From contig NZ_CP117877.1 of NCBI RefSeq assembly GCF_028736115.1, positions 496,001 through 560,000 on the forward strand: a stretch of DNA of 64,000 nucleotides, written 5' to 3'. Positions 44,448 through 53,076 of the stretch are shown here, one piece after another; positions within the stretch are counted from its first letter, which is position 1, and each line of letters starts with the position of its first letter. This DNA comes from Mucilaginibacter sp. KACC 22063 (GTDB lineage: Bacteria; Bacteroidota; Bacteroidia; Sphingobacteriales; Sphingobacteriaceae). Below the pieces are notes generated by a model. That model searched no databases. It saw only the letters and a program-made list of their open reading frames with translations, and was not told where the DNA came from. The translations under genes were made by a program, and so were the position numbers.

Positions 44448-44454
44448 AATGAGG

Positions 44455-45084
44455 TTATGATTTCGTAACAGGGCTTACTTTGGGTGCATACCAACAGGCA
44501 CCTACACCTTGCACAGATCGCCATTTGTTTTTACCGTCAGGTGCGAGGTTAAGCCTTTTCTGAGCCGCCTTAATAAACTGTTTAAGCATTAAAGCTTTGT
44601 TTTCATCCTTCCTTTCAAACAGGTTGCCATCTGTAAGGGATAATTGCTTTCCATTTTTTAATTTAATAACAATTGAAATGTGCGACCTTGGTTTTAGTTC
44701 ATAATCAAAACTATAAATACCGGCAATATCTCTTTTTAAAATGCGCCTAAAAGGTTGATTATTTTCTGCTACATACATGGATTTGGAATCGAAGTAGATA
44801 GTGATCTTTTTTTGAAAAAGTTTAACGATCAACATCATACATAATACAAGAAAGGCAAATGAAAGCGGCAGCGAACCATGCCAAAATAGCCTGCTTGCAA
44901 CAAAGACATAAAACAGAATAGCTGGAATTACTGCAATAATAAGGATGAGATAGATTACAAAGTAAGGCCGGGTTATAACATTGGTAAATACAAGCGGTGG
45001 TGTGCAATGCTTGCCTGTTAGCGGTATTTGATCATCATTATTTACTTGGGCTTTCACAACCGTGTATTGCTTTTGGTAATACAA
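44455..45084 (-). CDS. membrane protein of unknown function
   Basis: A 209-residue protein with two membrane segments (about residues 40-62 and 72-92), then a PH-like beta region (KKITIYFDSKSMYVAENN, DYELKPRSHISIVIKLKNGK) and a basic C-terminus. The topology parallels the gene at 43995, which suggests related roles. No family is recognised. Confidence 0.55.
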   Translation of the reverse strand: MYYQKQYTVVKAQVNNDDQIPLTGKHCTPPLVFTNVITRPYFVIYLILIIAVIPAILFYVFVASRLFWHGSLPLSFAFLVLCMMLIVKLFQKKITIYFDSKSMYVAENNQPFRRILKRDIAGIYSFDYELKPRSHISIVIKLKNGKQLSLTDGNLFERKDENKALMLKQFIKAAQKRLNLAPDGKNKWRSVQGVGACWYAPKVSPVTKS

Positions 45085-45113
45085 TGGTCAAATACAAAGC
45101 CAAATATGTCTTT

Positions 45114-45824
45114 TTAAATCAGGTCAAAGGCCTGAGCAAAGCGTGTAAGGTCATAGTTTGATTTTGCATTTAGCTTGTTTTTAATGTTGCGGCGGTGGGT
45201 AAGCACCGTTTTTTCGGTAATAAATAACTGTGCTGCTATTTCGCGTGAGTTATGGCCAAGTGCCATCAGCTTTAATATTTCTTTTTCGCGGCGCCCTAAA
45301 GCCGTAAAGATGTGGTGATGGCTGCGCAGGAAATTATTTTCCTGTATGAGGCGCTCCATTTTAGTAGAGATATGGCATGCAGAATCAAACGGCAGGGCAA
45401 GCGCAATAGCTAAAAGCGGCTTATTGTAAGGGGCGTTCATCAGTATTTTAACACTTGTTAAGTACCAGCTCCATTCGTGTTCTGCCGAAGGCCGTACCTG
45501 TTGAAAATAGGAAATCAATTCATCCTTTTCATTTTTTACTGCCAGGCTCATCAGCTTAGGGAATGAATGCGGCGCATCTTCCGGGTTAAAGTATTTTGCT
45601 ACATATTCTGCATGTGGCAGGCATATTTCCTCTAACGGTATTTTAAGGAGATCTAACCCTCTTTTAGACATATAGATCACCCTTTCCTGTTGCAGGTCAT
45701 GTACAATAATTACGGCAGGTATATCATCTTCATATGATCTTATCTCGGCGAGTTTCTTTAATATACAATCCCGTAACCCAGGCGCGTATCCGGCTAAAAT
45801 TGGATACAGATCTTCCATCAGCAA
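45114..45824 (-). CDS. LuxR-family transcriptional regulator with PAS-like domain
   Basis: A 236-residue regulator. About residues 30-150 look like a PAS sensory domain (AVIIVHDLQQERVIYMSKRG). The C-terminal LuxR/FixJ helix-turn-helix is clear (ALGRREKEILKLMALGHNS, IAAQLFITEKTVLTHRRN, about 172-225). No receiver domain is present, so it is not a classical response regulator. A perfect 12-bp inverted repeat lies 83 bases upstream of its start. Confidence 0.85.
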   Translation of the reverse strand: MLMEDLYPILAGYAPGLRDCILKKLAEIRSYEDDIPAVIIVHDLQQERVIYMSKRGLDLLKIPLEEICLPHAEYVAKYFNPEDAPHSFPKLMSLAVKNEKDELISYFQQVRPSAEHEWSWYLTSVKILMNAPYNKPLLAIALALPFDSACHISTKMERLIQENNFLRSHHHIFTALGRREKEILKLMALGHNSREIAAQLFITEKTVLTHRRNIKNKLNAKSNYDLTRFAQAFDLI

Positions 45825-45906
45825 AATAATTAGGCGGTGGCAAGATATTGAAAATAAGATAGTCTGATTGCCTATATATTAACCAAGCTAATATGATGGT
45901 CGTTTA

Positions 45907-45934
45907 CAGTCGCTCGGCAGGAGCCGAGCGACTG
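45907..45934. repeat. perfect 12-bp inverted repeat
   Basis: CAGTCGCTCGGC (45907-45918), loop AGGA, GCCGAGCGACTG (45923-45934). No T tract follows on either strand, so it is not a normal intrinsic terminator. It lies between the 3' end of the DUF6249 gene and the luxR-type gene. Confidence 0.75.
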
Positions 45935-45952
45935 AGGAGCCAAGTGTGAGAA

Positions 45953-46321
45953 TTATTCGTTACTTATAGTGGTTCCTGATTTATCCCACTCTTTCTTTTC
46001 AACAAGGTAAGAGATAAATAAACCTAAGCCGCCAAAAATAGCAATCAGTGAAAAATAGATAGCTTCGTTATCATCCATGCTTTCTTTAAACACAGTGCGA
46101 TCTAAAATAAAGGAGATGAATAAACCAAGCCCCGCACCTATTAATAGCAAACCCCATTTTAAATTTTGATAAGGTTGTGGCTGTTGTTTGTAGCGGCGTG
46201 GATCCATACCACGTTCTATCATGGCCATGCGTTCGCGGCGGTATAAATAAATGATGCCGAAAACGCTTAAGAAAAAGCCTAAGCAAATTAAAATCGGGAT
46301 TAAAACTTCTGGACCGTGCAT
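45953..46321 (-). CDS. DUF6249 small membrane protein
   Basis: A 122-residue protein with three membrane segments (about residues 6-25, 55-72, 88-106) and the motif RRERMAMIERGMDPRRY, which is typical of DUF6249, a Bacteroidota family often adjacent to an ECF sigma factor. It is divergent from the sigma gene at 46532; the shared 210-base region carries three GTTACAC-type repeats, so the two are probably co-regulated. Confidence 0.8.
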   Translation of the reverse strand: MHGPEVLIPILICLGFFLSVFGIIYLYRRERMAMIERGMDPRRYKQQPQPYQNLKWGLLLIGAGLGLFISFILDRTVFKESMDDNEAIYFSLIAIFGGLGLFISYLVEKKEWDKSGTTISNE

Positions 46322-46408
46322 AATACTAATATTTTAAAGTTAATAAATTTTGTTTGTTACATGTACCACCGGGGTGTATTTGTAAGCTATGACCACACTG
46401 CTTTTAAA

Positions 46409-46500
46409 CAGGTTACACCCTGTTACACTTTTTTATTTAAATTTATTTGTACACGCCTTAATGTTGATTTTAAAGAATAATTGAATTAAGGTGTAACCTG
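46409..46500. promoter_or_regulatory. operator-like GTTACAC repeats in divergent promoter region
   Basis: CAGGTTACACC (46409-46419) and its exact inverted copy GGTGTAACCTG (46490-46500) flank 70 bases. A third copy, GTTACAC (46422-46428), sits exactly 10 bases after the first. The region separates the DUF6249 gene and the ECF sigma gene. A regulator binding cooperatively is inferred. Confidence 0.5.
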
Positions 46501-46531
46501 ATGTTTTATGCCGGCGTCAGAGTGGTTATAA

Positions 46532-47113
46532 ATGCAAAGCAAGCTTTCGGATATAGAACTAATTGAGCAAACCCTTTCGGGTAACCAGGCAGCTTACGCT
46601 GATTTGGTGAAGCGGCATCAGCGGTATATTTTTACGCTGGCCATGCGTTTTGCCAAAAACCGCGAAGACGCCGAAGAAATTGCGCAGGATTGTTTTATAA
46701 AGGCTTACAGGGCATTAGGTACTTTTCAGCAGCAATCAAAGTTTAGTACATGGCTATATAGTATTGTATATACTACCGCCATGACGTTTCTGAGAAAAAA
46801 ACGGGTGGACACATCGTCAATAGATGATGAGAATGTTTACATCCAGTTAGAGAATCAGCATGGAAGCTTTGAAAATAATTATGCTGAAAAAAAATCAAGG
46901 TCTTTTTACCTGAACCAGGCTATAGGCCAGTTACTGCCCGATGATGCGGCAATAATTACCTTATTTTACCAGGGCGAACAATCCCTGGAAGAAATAGCCG
47001 AAACTTTAGGTATGGAAGCAAATACGGTTAAGGTAAAACTGTTTAGGGCAAGGCAACGTTTGAAAGACAAGCTTGAACGCCTTTTACAAAACGAAGTAAA
47101 GGAACTGTTATGA
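46532..47113 (+). CDS. ECF RNA polymerase sigma factor
   Basis: A 193-residue sigma-70 family factor. Region 2 reads FTLAMRFAKNREDAEEIAQDCFIKAY (split: FTLAMRFAKNRED, AEEIAQDCFIKAYRAL; about residues 35-68). Region 4 reads LPDDAAIITLFYQGEQSLEE then IAETLGMEANTVKVKLFRAR (about 135-178). It overlaps the downstream membrane gene by ATGA, the usual sigma/anti-sigma coupling. Upstream GTTACAC repeats may be its own control sites. Confidence 0.9.
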   Translation: MQSKLSDIELIEQTLSGNQAAYADLVKRHQRYIFTLAMRFAKNREDAEEIAQDCFIKAYRALGTFQQQSKFSTWLYSIVYTTAMTFLRKKRVDTSSIDDENVYIQLENQHGSFENNYAEKKSRSFYLNQAIGQLLPDDAAIITLFYQGEQSLEEIAETLGMEANTVKVKLFRARQRLKDKLERLLQNEVKELL

Positions 47114-47613
47114 ACAGCGTAGAGGAAAAACTTTGGAATTATATTGATGGTACCTGCTCGCTACAAGAGCAGCAGGAAATTGAACGGCTTATTGAAACCG
47201 ATGGACTTTATAAAAGAAAGTATCAGGAGCTGGTTAATTTAAACCTGGAGTTTAGTAACATGGAGCTTGAAGAGCCTTCCATGGCATTCACTTACAATGT
47301 AATGGAAACCATCCGTACACAAGAGGCAAGCGTTCCGTTAAAGGCTGGCATTAACAAAAACATCATCAGGGGCATTACAGGCATATTTGTTTTTATCATT
47401 GCCGCGTTGGTGTTATATGCCATGTTCAGTGTAGATTGGAGCTCACATGCTACAGACAATGTTGTGAATATCAAAGTCCCTGATTTAAAAGTGCCGAAAA
47501 TTTCACCATCATTAAAAGGGCCGTTACTTAAAGGCTTTATCTTTTTTGATGTAATTGTTGGTTTGTTCTTTTTCGATGCTTATTTAAGGCGTAACAGGCA
47601 TGCCCAAAATTGA
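47110..47613 (+). CDS. probable anti-sigma factor (membrane)
   Basis: A 167-residue protein. The N-terminal cytoplasmic part (EEKLWNYIDGTCSLQEQQEI) resembles anti-sigma zinc-finger-type domains without the cysteine-histidine set. Membrane segments lie at about residues 93-112 and 140-158. It is coupled to the ECF sigma gene by a 4-base overlap. An anti-sigma role follows from context and topology, not from a catalytic motif. Confidence 0.65.
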   Translation: MNSVEEKLWNYIDGTCSLQEQQEIERLIETDGLYKRKYQELVNLNLEFSNMELEEPSMAFTYNVMETIRTQEASVPLKAGINKNIIRGITGIFVFIIAALVLYAMFSVDWSSHATDNVVNIKVPDLKVPKISPSLKGPLLKGFIFFDVIVGLFFFDAYLRRNRHAQN

Positions 47614-47789
47614 TAAGTGTAGACATCAGTATACAAAAGTGTTATATGTTGTGGACAATAGTCCACTATCACAATGTCACTTTGACACACAGTCATGACG
47701 CGATAATCTAAATTTAATACATATTACGCATTAGTACAACTTTAAGTTGACATCAATTTTTTGGTACGGTAATTGTAAATGTTTAGATG

Positions 47790-47809
47790 AACTGGTAAAC
47801 TTACCAGTT
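47790..47809 (+). promoter_or_regulatory. 9-bp perfect dyad in convergent spacer
   Basis: AACTGGTAA (47790-47798), AC, TTACCAGTT (47801-47809). It lies between two converging genes, 27 bases before a terminator stem. It could be an RNA hairpin or a protein site. Confidence 0.45.
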
Positions 47810-47835
47810 TAATTGTGATAAGGTTTAGGTTGAAA

Positions 47836-47870
47836 GTCGCCCGGAGCAAGTCTGGGCGGCTTTTTATTTT
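47836..47870 (+). terminator. intrinsic terminator
   Basis: GTCGCCCGGA (47836-47845), loop GCAAG, TCTGGGCGGC (47851-47860) form a 10-bp stem with two G-U pairs, followed by TTTTTATTTT. It ends plus-strand transcription 220 bases after the anti-sigma gene. Confidence 0.85.
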
Positions 47871-47888
47871 ATAAACCCTTTCCTGTTT

Positions 47889-49013
47889 TTAAAATCCAAA
47901 TCCTTCTTTGTTTCTTTTTCGGATAGCTTCGTCAGTTTTCGGAAGAAATACATCCAATCCAAAATTTACCACCTCCGTCTGTATCTCCTCAACAAAAGGG
48001 CGGAAGTCATTATCATATTTTTTAAATGCCAGCTTGTAATCGCCATTGCATTTCTCGAAAGCATCTGCCAATGCCGCTGCTCCATCTATGGCCAGTGATC
48101 CACCCCTGCCTGCCGCAGGAGAGGCGCAATAGCCGGCATCACCCACAAGGGCAACCCTGCCTTTTGTCCATGACGGCATTTTGATTTGGCAGAGCTTGTC
48201 AAAGTAAAAATTGGGGTGCTTTTTTACCTCTTCCAGTAGTTCTGATGTGCGCCAGCCTGTGCCTTGAAACTGATTCATGATAATGTTCCGCATCTGTTGT
48301 TCGTTACGATAATCATAAGGAATTTCCTGCTCTGAATAAAAAGCAAAGCAGATGTCGGTTTTGCTGTTGTAAGCATTCAGCATGATGGTTTTGCCCGGCT
48401 CGCTATACATCTGCGTGGTGTTTTCCGGAATCAGCAGTTGATCTACGATGCTTATAGAAAAATAAGCATTAAGGAATTTAGAAAATTCAACTTCGTGGCC
48501 AAACCAAAGCTTTCTTACTGCGGAATGAATGCCATCGCAGCCGAAGACCAGGTCAAAAGCTTGCGGTTGCCCTTTTTGAAAGCAGACATGTACATGGTCG
48601 TCAGATTCTTTCATTTCGGTAATACTGTCGCCAAAAACAAACGTGGTGTAATCTTTAACCAAGTCGTAAAGCAGGTACAGCAGAAAGTCACGTTCTACTT
48701 CATATTCTATTCTACCGCGTTCTACCTGCGTTTTTTCGTGTTGTTCCAGCCTTTCAGTTACGTCGTCTTTATTCTTAAATGATAAAGATTCCATCTTAAG
48801 GCTGTTCGCCACAATTTGTTCCAACAGCCCCATGCGTTCTATAATGCCGATGGTGTTTTCTAAAATATTTACAGGGGTGCCGCCTTTTTTAAGGTCGCTG
48901 GCTATTTCAACAATAGTCACCCGGTAACCAAATTTGTTCATCCAGTAGGCGGTACATAGCCCGGCAAAACTGGCGCCGGATATTAATACTGTTTTATGAG
49001 CTGTTGTTTTCAT
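47889..49013 (-). CDS. FAD-dependent aromatic-ring-type monooxygenase
   Basis: A 374-residue class A flavoprotein monooxygenase. The Rossmann FAD motif is VLISGASFAGLCTAYW (about residues 9-24; GASFAG departs from GxGxxG). The DG motif is FGCDGIHSAVRKLW (about 155-168), and the GD motif VALVGDAGYCASPAAGRGGS (about 290-309). Such enzymes hydroxylate aromatic or polyketide compounds with NAD(P)H; the TetX group belongs here, but substrate cannot be judged. It lies downstream of the AraC-type gene in the same direction. Confidence 0.85.
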   Translation of the reverse strand: MKTTAHKTVLISGASFAGLCTAYWMNKFGYRVTIVEIASDLKKGGTPVNILENTIGIIERMGLLEQIVANSLKMESLSFKNKDDVTERLEQHEKTQVERGRIEYEVERDFLLYLLYDLVKDYTTFVFGDSITEMKESDDHVHVCFQKGQPQAFDLVFGCDGIHSAVRKLWFGHEVEFSKFLNAYFSISIVDQLLIPENTTQMYSEPGKTIMLNAYNSKTDICFAFYSEQEIPYDYRNEQQMRNIIMNQFQGTGWRTSELLEEVKKHPNFYFDKLCQIKMPSWTKGRVALVGDAGYCASPAAGRGGSLAIDGAAALADAFEKCNGDYKLAFKKYDNDFRPFVEEIQTEVVNFGLDVFLPKTDEAIRKRNKEGFGF

Positions 49014-49089
49014 TTATGATACGTTTTCTAAAGACAAAGAAAACGTGTACTGCTTGGGCTAAATAGGCAGTAACAGCGCAAGACTTGGA

Positions 49090-49947
49090 CTAATTGCGGT
49101 TTTTACGTCGAAAGGTTAATGGTGCCAAGCCTGCAACCTTGGTAAATAGCCTGGAAAAATAAGGATAATCATCATAACCTAATGCTGCTGCGACCTCTTT
49201 CAGCGACTGATCGGAATGATAGAGCAAACGTTTAGCTTCCAATATTACGCGATGCTGTATATGGTAAGATACAGGTTGGCCGGTTACTGACTTTACGCAT
49301 TCGTTAAGATACGTTGCAGACAGATTTAATTTTTCCGCATATTCTGCCGGGCTTTTGATCCTGGTAAAATGTTGTGCCAGCTCTTTCCTGAATGCTTTGG
49401 TTACAAATTCGGGCCGGGTTAACTTTTCAGTTGATGGAGTTTCTGCAGTGTAAATTGCTATGACCAGACCTGCCAGTGCATTTAAATGCGCTTTAAATAC
49501 GCTATCGTAAACAGTATTTCTTTTCTTTTCGGCTATTTTGATACAAAGTGCGCTTGCCTGGCTCAATAAATCAAATGTTTCGGCATTTAGCATAACCGGC
49601 GCTGCGGGGCTGATGTCTTCCAGCAATGCAGGATAATTAGGATCAAGCATTTCATTGGTGATAGCCCAGGCAATCACGCTCAGTCTTTCAAAATTGATGA
49701 TCTGGTGTACCTGATCGGGGTGCATATAAATTACGGCAGGTGACTGGATCCTGTACCGTTCAAAATCAATCTCCATGATGATACTTCCTTTTTCGAGCAA
49801 GAAAAAAGAATGGCGGTCATGGCGCTCCGGCTGTCCCCAATCTTCCATAGGGGGAAGGCTTTCCAAAGCCAGCCTTTCAATACTCAAGCCTTCACCGGAT
49901 ACATCACCGAAGTTATTAACAGGTATAGGGCTTTTTTTTCTGGGCAT
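49090..49947 (-). CDS. AraC-family transcriptional regulator
   Basis: A 285-residue regulator. An N-terminal cupin-like sensing domain (about residues 30-110, RHDRHSFFLLEKGSIIMEID, MHPDQVHQI) is followed by a C-terminal AraC domain with two helix-turn-helices (SPAEYAEKLNLSATYLNECV and LKEVAAALGYDDYPYFSRLF). MPRKKSPIPV at 49947 is the preferred start; the longer frame reaches into the histidine kinase gene. It may control the monooxygenase gene just downstream (inference). Confidence 0.88.
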   Translation of the reverse strand: MPRKKSPIPVNNFGDVSGEGLSIERLALESLPPMEDWGQPERHDRHSFFLLEKGSIIMEIDFERYRIQSPAVIYMHPDQVHQIINFERLSVIAWAITNEMLDPNYPALLEDISPAAPVMLNAETFDLLSQASALCIKIAEKKRNTVYDSVFKAHLNALAGLVIAIYTAETPSTEKLTRPEFVTKAFRKELAQHFTRIKSPAEYAEKLNLSATYLNECVKSVTGQPVSYHIQHRVILEAKRLLYHSDQSLKEVAAALGYDDYPYFSRLFTKVAGLAPLTFRRKNRN

Positions 49948-49987
49948 GGTTGTTATTAAAACGCAAAGTTTGAAGTTTCCCGCCCTA

Positions 49988-51235
49988 TTACGCCTCTGCC
50001 TCAACCAGCGACTCTTGCTGGACAGCTTTTAAAATGATACGGAAAGTAGTGCCTTTTCCTAATTCAGAATCTTTTACAAAGATGCTCCCGTTATGGTAGT
50101 TTTCAACCATACGTTTGGTTAACGACAAACCTAAGCCCCATCCGCGTTTACGGGTAGTATATCCGGGGCGGAACACGGTTTCAAACTTTCTTTTCGGTAT
50201 GCCTTTGCCGGTATCGGTAACGTCTATAATTACCTGGTTCTTGGTTTTGCTGCCAAACACGCTTACCTTAATGCTGCCCGGCCCTTCAATAGCGTTAACC
50301 GCGTTTTTTAGTAGATTTTCAAGTACCCAATCAAACAAAGGAATGTTTAAACCGGCTTTTAAAGAAGGACTTCCGGCTACTTCAAAATTGATTTTATTAC
50401 TTACCCTTACCCTGAAATAGTCTACAAAGTCTTTTACCACGTCATAAACAGAGTGAGTTTCCAGTACCGGGCGTGAACCGATCTTAGAAAAGCGGTCGGC
50501 AACGATTTCTAAACGGCGCACATCATTTTCCATCTCGGCAATAAGCGGATCTTTTTCTGCGTTGAACTTTTCTTTCATCAGCTCAATCCACGCCATAAGA
50601 GATGATATTGGTGTACCTAACTGGTGCGCGGTCTCTTTAGCAAGGCCCACCCAAACCTGGTTCTGTTCTGATTTACGCGAAGAACTAAATGCCGTATAGG
50701 CCACCAGCAGGAAAATAGCAATTACAGAAAGCTGTATGTAAGGGAACACCCGTAACTGGGTAAGCAGTACCGAATCTTTATAATATACTAACCAGTACTT
50801 TTTACCGAAAATGCTTATCTTAATAGGTGCGTGCTGGCCTTTCATCGAGGTTAGCTGCTTCTTAAAATATTCAGGGTCGTATTTTTGAGTAATCTTGATA
50901 CCCGGCGAAGCTACCATAGGTATATACGTTTTTGTAGAATCAAGCCCCTTAACAAATTTGATGTCCTCTTTTTCGTCAACTACAATGGCGGGCACAGTCA
51001 GGCTATCGCGTACAGCCGAAGGATAAGTATATGAATCATTATCGTCTGACGATAGCAACTGCTTGATACTCATGGCCCATACCTGGGCGCGCGTACGTTC
51101 AGACTGGGCTATGTTCTTTACCAGATAATTGGTGTACAGCAATGATCCGCTGGCTATTACTACAGCAAATGCCAGTAACAGGTATTTCCAGATGCGCGGT
51201 TGTTCGTAAGGGCTAACTCTCATTGCTGTGGTCAA
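49988..51235 (-). CDS. membrane sensor histidine kinase
   Basis: A 415-residue kinase with two membrane segments (about residues 15-35 and 165-185) framing a periplasmic sensor. The HisKA phosphoacceptor is in AKETAHQLGTPISSLMAWIE (His near residue 207). The ATPase domain has NLLKNAVNAIEG (N box), VTDTGKGIPKRKF (G1) and GWGLGLSLTKRMVE (G2). No response regulator is adjacent. It is divergent from gltX. Confidence 0.88.
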   Translation of the reverse strand: MTTAMRVSPYEQPRIWKYLLLAFAVVIASGSLLYTNYLVKNIAQSERTRAQVWAMSIKQLLSSDDNDSYTYPSAVRDSLTVPAIVVDEKEDIKFVKGLDSTKTYIPMVASPGIKITQKYDPEYFKKQLTSMKGQHAPIKISIFGKKYWLVYYKDSVLLTQLRVFPYIQLSVIAIFLLVAYTAFSSSRKSEQNQVWVGLAKETAHQLGTPISSLMAWIELMKEKFNAEKDPLIAEMENDVRRLEIVADRFSKIGSRPVLETHSVYDVVKDFVDYFRVRVSNKINFEVAGSPSLKAGLNIPLFDWVLENLLKNAVNAIEGPGSIKVSVFGSKTKNQVIIDVTDTGKGIPKRKFETVFRPGYTTRKRGWGLGLSLTKRMVENYHNGSIFVKDSELGKGTTFRIILKAVQQESLVEAEA

Positions 51236-51381
51236 ATAACGGAAATAGTACGGATGTGGGCAAATTCTTGATCCGAAAGCTATAAACGTGTGATTTATTA
51301 ATTTACTATTTACAAAGTCAAAATTTTATGAGGTAACTGCGCATTTATAGTTCTGCTTATCAACACATCTGCACATTTACC

Positions 51382-51389
51382 TATCTTTG
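51382..51389 (+). promoter_or_regulatory. -7 element of gltX promoter
   Basis: TATCTTTG, an exact TAnnTTTG match, ends 7 bases before the gltX ATG, which implies an almost leaderless mRNA. Confidence 0.6.
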
Positions 51390-51396
51390 CATCCGT

Positions 51397-52917
51397 ATGA
51401 GTAATCAGCAAGTAAGGGTGCGTTTTGCACCAAGCCCTACCGGCGGACTGCATCTTGGCGGTGTGCGTACGGTATTATTTAATTATCTTTTTGCAAAGCA
51501 CCATAAAGGCAGTTTTGTTTTACGTATCGAGGATACAGACCAAAACCGTTATGTAGAAGGTGCCGAAGAGTATATCTTAGATTGCCTCAAATGGTGCGGC
51601 CTTCACCCGGATGAAAGCCCTGTTGTTGGCGGCCCGTTTGCACCCTATCGCCAAAGCGAACGCAAGGCGCTGTACCGCGAATATGCCGAAAGGCTGGTAG
51701 CACAAGGACATGCTTACTATGCTTTTGATACGCCTGCCGAGCTTGAACAAAAACGTAAGGACATCCCTAACTTTCAATACGGGCACACTTACCGAAATGA
51801 AATGCGCAATTCGTTATCATTAAGTGAGCATGAGGTGGATGCGCTTTTAGATAAAGGCGAACCGCATGTGGTCCGCATTAAAATGCCCGTTGAAGAAACG
51901 GTGAACTTTAATGACATGATACGCGGCCATGTTAGCTTTGACACCAACCTTGTTGATGATAAGGTATTGCTTAAAGCCGACGGTATGCCAACCTATCATT
52001 TGGCCGTAGTGGTCGACGATTTTCTGATGAAGATTACCCATGCTTTCCGAGGTGAAGAATGGCTGCCATCTGCACCGGTGCATTTACTACTTTGGGAATA
52101 CCTGGGTTGGAAAGAACAGATGCCGCAGTGGGCGCACTTACCATTGATATTAAAACCAGACGGGCACGGTAAATTGAGCAAGCGCGACGGCGCAAGACTT
52201 GGTTTCCCGGTTTATGCCATGAACTGGACAGACCCTAAAACGGGCGAACTTACACCTGGATTTAAAGAACTTGGATTTTTACCTGAAGCGTTTCTAAACC
52301 TGCTGGCCATGCTGGGCTGGAATGATGGTACCGATCAGGAAATTTTTAGCCTGGATGAACTGATCGAGAAATTCTCCATAGAACGTATCAGCAAGGCCGG
52401 CGCTAAGTTTGATTTTGAAAAAGCGAAATGGTACAATGCCGAGTGGATTAAACGCAGCAGTGCTGAAAGTTTGAAACCTCATGTTGAAGCCGTTTTACAG
52501 GATAAAGGATTAACCATTGCGGAAGATAAGTTTTTGTTAAAGGTTATAGACCTGATCAAAGACCGTGTGACTTTACTGCCTGATTTTTATCAGCAGGCTG
52601 GTTACTTTTTCCAGGTACCGGGCGAATATGATTTGAATGCGATAAAACCAAAATGGACTGATGCCAAAACCGATTTCTTTAATGAACTGGTGAGTGTATT
52701 TGAAGCATCTGCTACATGGGAACCTGCTGAATTGGAAACTACATTTAAGGCGCTAACAGAACAACGGGGTTTTAAAATTGGCGATGTGATGCTACCGTTC
52801 CGCATTATGCTGGTGGGCGGTAAATTTGGCCCTCATGTGTTTGACATAGCTGCTTTGCTTGGCAAGCAGGAGACCATTAATCGGATCAAAATTGCTTTAC
52901 AAGCTTTTACAGCATAA
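51397..52917 (+). CDS. gltX: glutamyl-tRNA synthetase
   Basis: A 506-residue class I aminoacyl-tRNA synthetase charging tRNA-Glu. It has the HIGH-type motif in APSPTGGLHLGGVRT (about residues 10-24), LRIEDTDQNRY (about 42-52) and the KMSKS-type KLSKRDGARLG (about 258-268). The C-terminal anticodon-binding domain is complete. The gene is monocistronic: its own -7 element lies directly upstream and a terminator follows 22 bases after the stop. Confidence 0.97.
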   Translation: MSNQQVRVRFAPSPTGGLHLGGVRTVLFNYLFAKHHKGSFVLRIEDTDQNRYVEGAEEYILDCLKWCGLHPDESPVVGGPFAPYRQSERKALYREYAERLVAQGHAYYAFDTPAELEQKRKDIPNFQYGHTYRNEMRNSLSLSEHEVDALLDKGEPHVVRIKMPVEETVNFNDMIRGHVSFDTNLVDDKVLLKADGMPTYHLAVVVDDFLMKITHAFRGEEWLPSAPVHLLLWEYLGWKEQMPQWAHLPLILKPDGHGKLSKRDGARLGFPVYAMNWTDPKTGELTPGFKELGFLPEAFLNLLAMLGWNDGTDQEIFSLDELIEKFSIERISKAGAKFDFEKAKWYNAEWIKRSSAESLKPHVEAVLQDKGLTIAEDKFLLKVIDLIKDRVTLLPDFYQQAGYFFQVPGEYDLNAIKPKWTDAKTDFFNELVSVFEASATWEPAELETTFKALTEQRGFKIGDVMLPFRIMLVGGKFGPHVFDIAALLGKQETINRIKIALQAFTA

Positions 52918-52938
52918 GCAAAAATAATATAAAGTAGA

Positions 52939-52960
52939 AAGCGGCCATAAGCCGCTTTTT
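52939..52960 (+). terminator. gltX terminator
   Basis: AAGCGGC (52939-52945), loop CATAA, GCCGCTT (52951-52957), then TTT. A perfect 7-bp stem just after gltX. Confidence 0.8.
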
Positions 52961-53054
52961 GTATTTATGAAGAGATGCGCTGCAAAAAGAAGTATATTAA
53001 GGATAAAGCTTATAAACAACAATTGCATACTTGTACATCTCTTCAACAATTACT

Positions 53055-53062
53055 TATCTTTG
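53055..53062 (+). promoter_or_regulatory. -7 element of the sprT-like gene
   Basis: TATCTTTG, an exact TAnnTTTG match, ends 14 bases before the TTG start at 53077. Confidence 0.5.
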
Positions 53063-53076
53063 AGTAGAGGTTCCCG

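Noticed and set aside
45907..45934. Calling the 12-bp inverted repeat a terminator
   Set aside because: There is no T tract on either strand after the stem.
47889..49013. Annotating the flavin monooxygenase as a tetracycline-inactivating TetX
   Set aside because: The motifs fit the whole class A monooxygenase family; nothing seen is specific to TetX.
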